A stretch of 64,000 nucleotides of DNA, taken from assembly GCA_025331565.1 (NCBI GenBank), contig JAFREQ010000094.1, forward strand, positions 558,001 through 622,000. The letters run 5' to 3'. How positions within the stretch are numbered: the first letter of the stretch is position 1; every line of letters starts with the position of its first letter. The stretch is from Holacanthus passer. Taxonomy: Eukaryota; Chordata; Actinopteri; Pomacanthidae. The notes beneath the pieces were generated by a model. The model ran no database searches. It was given only the letters and a program-made list of their open reading frames with translations, and had not been told where the DNA came from. Shown here in pieces: positions 59,933-64,000 of the stretch. A program made the position numbers and the translations under genes.

Positions 59933-59946
59933 GTGCATATGCAAAT
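59933..59946. promoter_or_regulatory. POU-type site GTGCATATGCAAAT
   Basis: Combines the MORE-like core TGCATATGCA with an octamer ATTTGCAT on the minus strand. Confidence 0.3.
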
Positions 59947-61302
59947 GTGTCTTTTTGCTGACCTACAGTGACTTCATAGATCACCTCCCTTTCACATAAA
60001 GCACACCACAAGCTCAAGGGGAAAGTAAAGAAGCCACTTTCATCCACATCTAATGGAGGACTTTTTTTTTTTCTTTCTCCATCCTCACACAGCTCCCAGG
60101 TGCCCCGTGTGCCCTCCCTTCCCTTTCTCTGGTCCGAATCAAAGGCTGATACTCTAAACGCGATGAATGACATTGATCTTAATCTGTGAGGAGTAAGGGT
60201 AATTTCGATGGGTGTGTGTGTGTAAGTGGAACAGAGAGAAGGTCAGGGGGTCTGTGGAGAGGGGGAAGATGATCTGTGTGCTCCAGCAGGGCACAAAGCG
60301 AGGGCGCGAGCTACAGGAGCGCTCTCCCTTACAATGCGCCCTGAGGATCGTTAAGTGATTGTGTTACAGAGAACAGGTGAACTGCGTCTCTCCGCCTCGT
60401 CTTTTATATTTTCCTCTCTATTATGATTTACAGCGCTATTCTTCTCTCCTGCCACCCCGCCATAACTTGTGCTGTTCTTTTGAAGGCGGCCTGCTCGCTG
60501 CTATTGTACCTGGCCAGCTTTGAAGTGCCTAAGTCTTAAATGATGATGAGACAAGGAGAGTGCTTTTCTTTAACAGCCAGGGTAAAGGAGGCTCTTGTTT
60601 CTGACAGGTGTCTTTTATAGAAGGGAGTGTGCTGGACTGGTGTTTTGTTGGGGATCGGGTTCCACCCTTCCCCATCACCTGCTAATTGAATAACATTAGC
60701 TTGCCATCTGTGGAGATTTACTGGAACTGACCTCAGTGGACTGTTTAGATTACAGATTAGCCAAGAATATGTGAAAATGAGTCGCGTAAATATAATGGCC
60801 ATTGTTGTTTTCTGCATGACAAAAGCAGACTTCTGTCTGACTTTGTGATGAGTAATCATGATGTTATGATTCATCAGGCAGCTTATTTATTATGAAAGTA
60901 TATTTTCACTAACCTTAGTTGTTATCTAGTCAGAAGGTTCCAACATTTCATCTCAGTGTGTCTCCTAATTCCTGATCCAATACCTGCACTATCTTAATAC
61001 TTATTATACGTTCATGATGAAAGTGATAAAGATGTTGCATTTAACGTGATACCCACTTAATTAAACCTCTTTCCATCATTAGTTTGAAGGTAAAATGGAG
61101 GTAAATTTCATTTGCGGTGGTCACAGCACTGAAAAATTACATTTTAGAAATTCAAGAAGAACATCAACACAGTTTCCTTTATTCAGAATGATCCACACAG
61201 CTCATTATGATTTGTGAGAATTAAGCTACTTTTTATTTTTTCTGTGAAACTGCTGACAGTGTGTAATTAAGACGAACAGGCCTTTTAAATACCAAACTCA
61301 CA

Positions 61303-61350
61303 GTGGCTCCCTCAAAGTGCTTTTGAGCAAGGCACCAAATCCCAAACCAC
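61303..61350 (+). repeat. Fragment of dispersed repeat ('gcttttgagcaaggcacc' type)
   Basis: ccctcaaagtgcttttgagc then aaggcaccaaatcccaaac is related to the 478-545 fragment ('gtgcccttgagcaaggcacttaacc'). Confidence 0.35.
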
Positions 61351-61706
61351 ACCAGAGGTTCTTTGAAGAACAAGCTGGCTATTCGAGCGTATTACATCTC
61401 TTCCTTTCCCACCGCTATGTCGCATTTTGCTCAAAGTGGTCCGACCTAGTTAAATAAGGTAGCTCAAGGACAGTGCGTCAATGAGAGCCCACTCCCACTC
61501 GTGTACACTGAACACAGCGAAATCTCCATTCATGTGGAAACTAATCACATCAGCTGTTATCTCTTCATTAGCGCCAGTCTAAACAGCGCGCCCCTCTTTG
61601 GTGTGTGTGTTCCTGTATGTGTGTGAAAGAGACACTGCAAAAAGTGAGAGGATGCATAGAAATGCACGCACAACAGGGCATGAAGGCATTTGTCTTTGTG
61701 TCTGAG

Positions 61707-61712
<6 letters not shown>

Positions 61713-61752
<40 letters not shown>
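61713..61752. repeat. (TG)n microsatellite
   Basis: Forty bases of perfect TG repeat. Confidence 0.97.
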
Positions 61753-61753
<1 letters not shown>

Positions 61754-63304
61754 ATCTCAGCTTTGCATCACTGATTCCTATTCCAGCCCTGGGGTGGATC
61801 TAGAGCCAGATAGCAATGACACGCAGGCCGCTGCGGGCCACAGCCATCTGGGCCTGGCCCGGGGCGGGTATTCTCTCGGGTGGGGGGTGTTTGGACTGTT
61901 GTGGGGGGGTAGAGGTTGCAGGACAGTATTACAGGATGGGGTGGAGGTGGGGGGGTGATTAGGAGGCAGGGCAGAATAAATACACCCCTCCTCCCCTCCA
62001 TCCATCCGCCTCAAGCTTGTGGTATGATGGAGAGAGGGTGGACTGAACACACAGCTGTCCTCAGCCATTATCAGTGATGGATGAAGCCAGAGCAGAGCAT
62101 CAATGGCATGCCCGGCGCTCACTCACTCGAATGTGTCATTGTAGTGGTGTGTGTGTGTCTTGTTTCACAGTGTGTGTGCGAGAGACAGAGGAAGGACGGT
62201 GAGAGAGAATGCAATGGTGTGCCAGGAATATCCCGATGACGCAAATTAATCACCTTCAATGTTTTCGACAACAGAATGAGAGGGACAAAAGAGGAAATAT
62301 GTGCTCAAAACGTTTCCTGTAGTAAATCTTCCTGTTGTCTGATTGGATTTTGAGTGGGCGAGGTCTTATCGGTGCAGCTGTTCCAACTGCCAGGACATTT
62401 TAGCTTCCTCTGACAGCTCTACCTGTAACACTGTGTGACAGTACAGCATATGTCCTCCAGTAGGCCCGGGCACTCGAGCATTAAAACCGGGAAAATTTCC
62501 CAGCAAAATAAATCAATTTCAACTGGATTTCTAAGACCAGTGGACTCACTCATAGCGACAAAGTAAATCACATTTTTTGCATGGAGTTAAACTTTGGTGA
62601 ACTTTGGTGCACAAATTTGCACCAAAAGCAAGACATGTTAACCTTTGAGGGAATGGAGGCCAGAAAGTCCAAAATGGAGGATGCTATCATAGCTTATTAG
62701 CTTTATTGCACTATTCATTTTATTTAATTGTCCTCTGTTGGAGTATAAATAATTGAGCAAAAAAGCGAAAAAAAAGTTGATGTTACAAAAAACACTTTTG
62801 ATTAAACTATGTAAATTTTTTGTCTGAATAATGAGCTAATGATCTCAGAACTTTTTCCCCTTCAAATTATTCTCTATTGAATGAAATGATGCAGTACTGA
62901 GAACAAAATGAGGGGGAGAAAATGGTGGCAGAGAAAATAGAAACAAGCTCAGATATTGCGTTGTGTCAGTGTGGTATTCATGAGCTCAGTAGTTCACACA
63001 GTACCTCCATGTGTGGTTAACTCCATGTGTTAGGGCTTTTACACTTGTGTCAATAACCAGGTTATTTTCCTTGCAGAGCAACTTGAAAAATCCTGACTTA
63101 AGTCCTTTCCTATTTTTGGATCAATGTCCGTTAAGGTCGTATTGGAGGACGTTGGAAAGTGCTGGCGAGGTCTTGGAGGTGGAGGCGTAAAATGTAGAAT
63201 AAGGCATTTGTTTGATGTAAAATCCCAGATTGAAGTTGAACGCTTCAGATAGTTCAGACGTCTAACAATGACCAATGCACTGGTGGATTGTATTTGAAGT
63301 GTCT

Positions 63305-63306
<2 letters not shown>

Positions 63307-63339
<33 letters not shown>

Positions 63340-63343
63340 GGGG
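63307..63343. repeat. (GT)n followed by a G run
   Basis: About 30 bases of GT repeat ending in seven G. Confidence 0.95.
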
Positions 63344-64000
63344 TTTAAATCAAATTCAATGATGTTCTCCACTCCCAGTCCACCAATTAAAGTAATCAAT
63401 GCCACGCCTGAGTTACCCCAGCATCATGGACTGAGGGCTGTTCTTTGGGCTTTCGTTCACATCAGCCTGTGGCTTGTGAATACTATTACCTTACAAGAGA
63501 TAAAGCCATTGTCCCCCCGAATCTAATTCTTCCATAATTAACCTTGTGTGTAATCCTGAGAGCTTGCTGACGGATGTCCAAAATGCTAACTCAATCCCCA
63601 GCCAAGGTTTCGCTGATTAGATTAGTGTGCACTGACTCATGTTCGCACAATGCCATCGTCTGACTCAACAGCTGTCAAACACAAGAGATGGGCATAAGCC
63701 ACCAATTAAATATGCTAATATATTTCATCCTCTTAGATAGGCGAATTATGCGTGTGAAGAGACTGGATTCAGTCGTCCTAATTCGCCCAATTTTCATCGG
63801 TAATTAAAAGCTTCAATTTCGTCAGGGTCAACCTGTCGGCGCAAACCCTTGAAGAACAGTAACAACTGCAGGGAGAAGGGGAGTCGATGTGGAAGGAGCT
63901 GGTTTTAACCAATCTAATAAGAGGCAGTAATTTGCATCTGTGTTGGGTCGGAGTGCAGAAACAGGCTGATGTTATTAAAATTGAGACTGGTGGTTCTGTC

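Larger units (their letters stand above)
52881..64000. other. No gene seen; several regulatory-like patches
   Basis: 57540-57740 (ggattagattttaaaggg, aattaaagatatatggccgg), 60290-60530 and 63530-63840 are unique with homeodomain- and POU-like words. The last has aacagctgtcaaa near 63667 and aattaaatatgctaatat near 63705. An optimal TCF/LEF word AGATCAAAGG lies at 59108-59117 inside a 15-mer also present at 27963-27977. G-rich stretches occur at 57485-57510 and 61850-61960. No coding signal was found. Confidence 0.4.

Overview
The window looks like nuclear DNA of a bony fish, probably a spiny-rayed (percomorph) teleost. The reasons are dense (CA/TG)n and (CT)n microsatellites, interspersed repeat families that I know from teleost genomes (a Tc1-type transposon, a short element with inverted ends closing in a 'ggggttgta' type terminus, a tRNA-SINE-like copy, and a family ending in 'cgattaatcg' type sequence), and the lack of compact bacterial-style genes. 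Family names are from memory of consensus sequences; no search was run.

I find no complete protein-coding gene. Nearly all long open frames are microsatellites, pyrimidine/purine tracts or repeat relics read in translation. Two short + strand segments look like possible internal exons by reading frame, codon composition and splice sites: 26266-26350 (the better one) and 8712-8803 (weak). The window therefore reads as a large intron or a gene desert, possibly an intron of a bystander gene full of regulatory DNA.

Layout. 1-9.9 kb: unique sequence with pyrimidine tracts, a G-quadruplex motif, a CRE, a 66-bp TG array beside a long purine tract, a perfect DR1 nuclear-receptor site and the weak exon candidate. 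9.9-10.3 kb: hAT-like relic. 10.4-17.1 kb: unique sequence with a promoter-like cluster (four GTCAGCTG boxes, GC boxes, TATAAAA) and nuclear-receptor half-site clusters. 17.2-17.8 kb: two copies of the 'cgattaatcg' repeat family. 18-24.7 kb: unique or old sequence. 24.7-26.0 kb: a block of three repeats, followed by the better exon candidate. 26.4-36.7 kb: mostly unique, with the most CpG-rich segments (27.65-27.92 and 33.72-34.07 kb). The second of these joins a palindromic homeodomain site, a TATA box, a CpG-rich 62-codon frame and a strong G-quadruplex motif. 36.7-37.4 kb: repeats. 40.05-41.3 kb: a dead Tc1 transposon abutting another repeat. 41.3-52.6 kb: unique sequence with microsatellites, one repeat copy at 45.85-46.13 kb and a long C-rich tract at 48.1-49.1 kb. 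52.68-52.88 kb: SINE-like copy. 53-64 kb: mostly unique, with several compact motif clusters that resemble conserved noncoding elements.

No CRISPR array, rRNA, convincing tRNA, known microRNA or phage element was seen. Regulatory calls rest on motif matches and composition only; cross-species alignment, RNA data and chromatin data would decide them.
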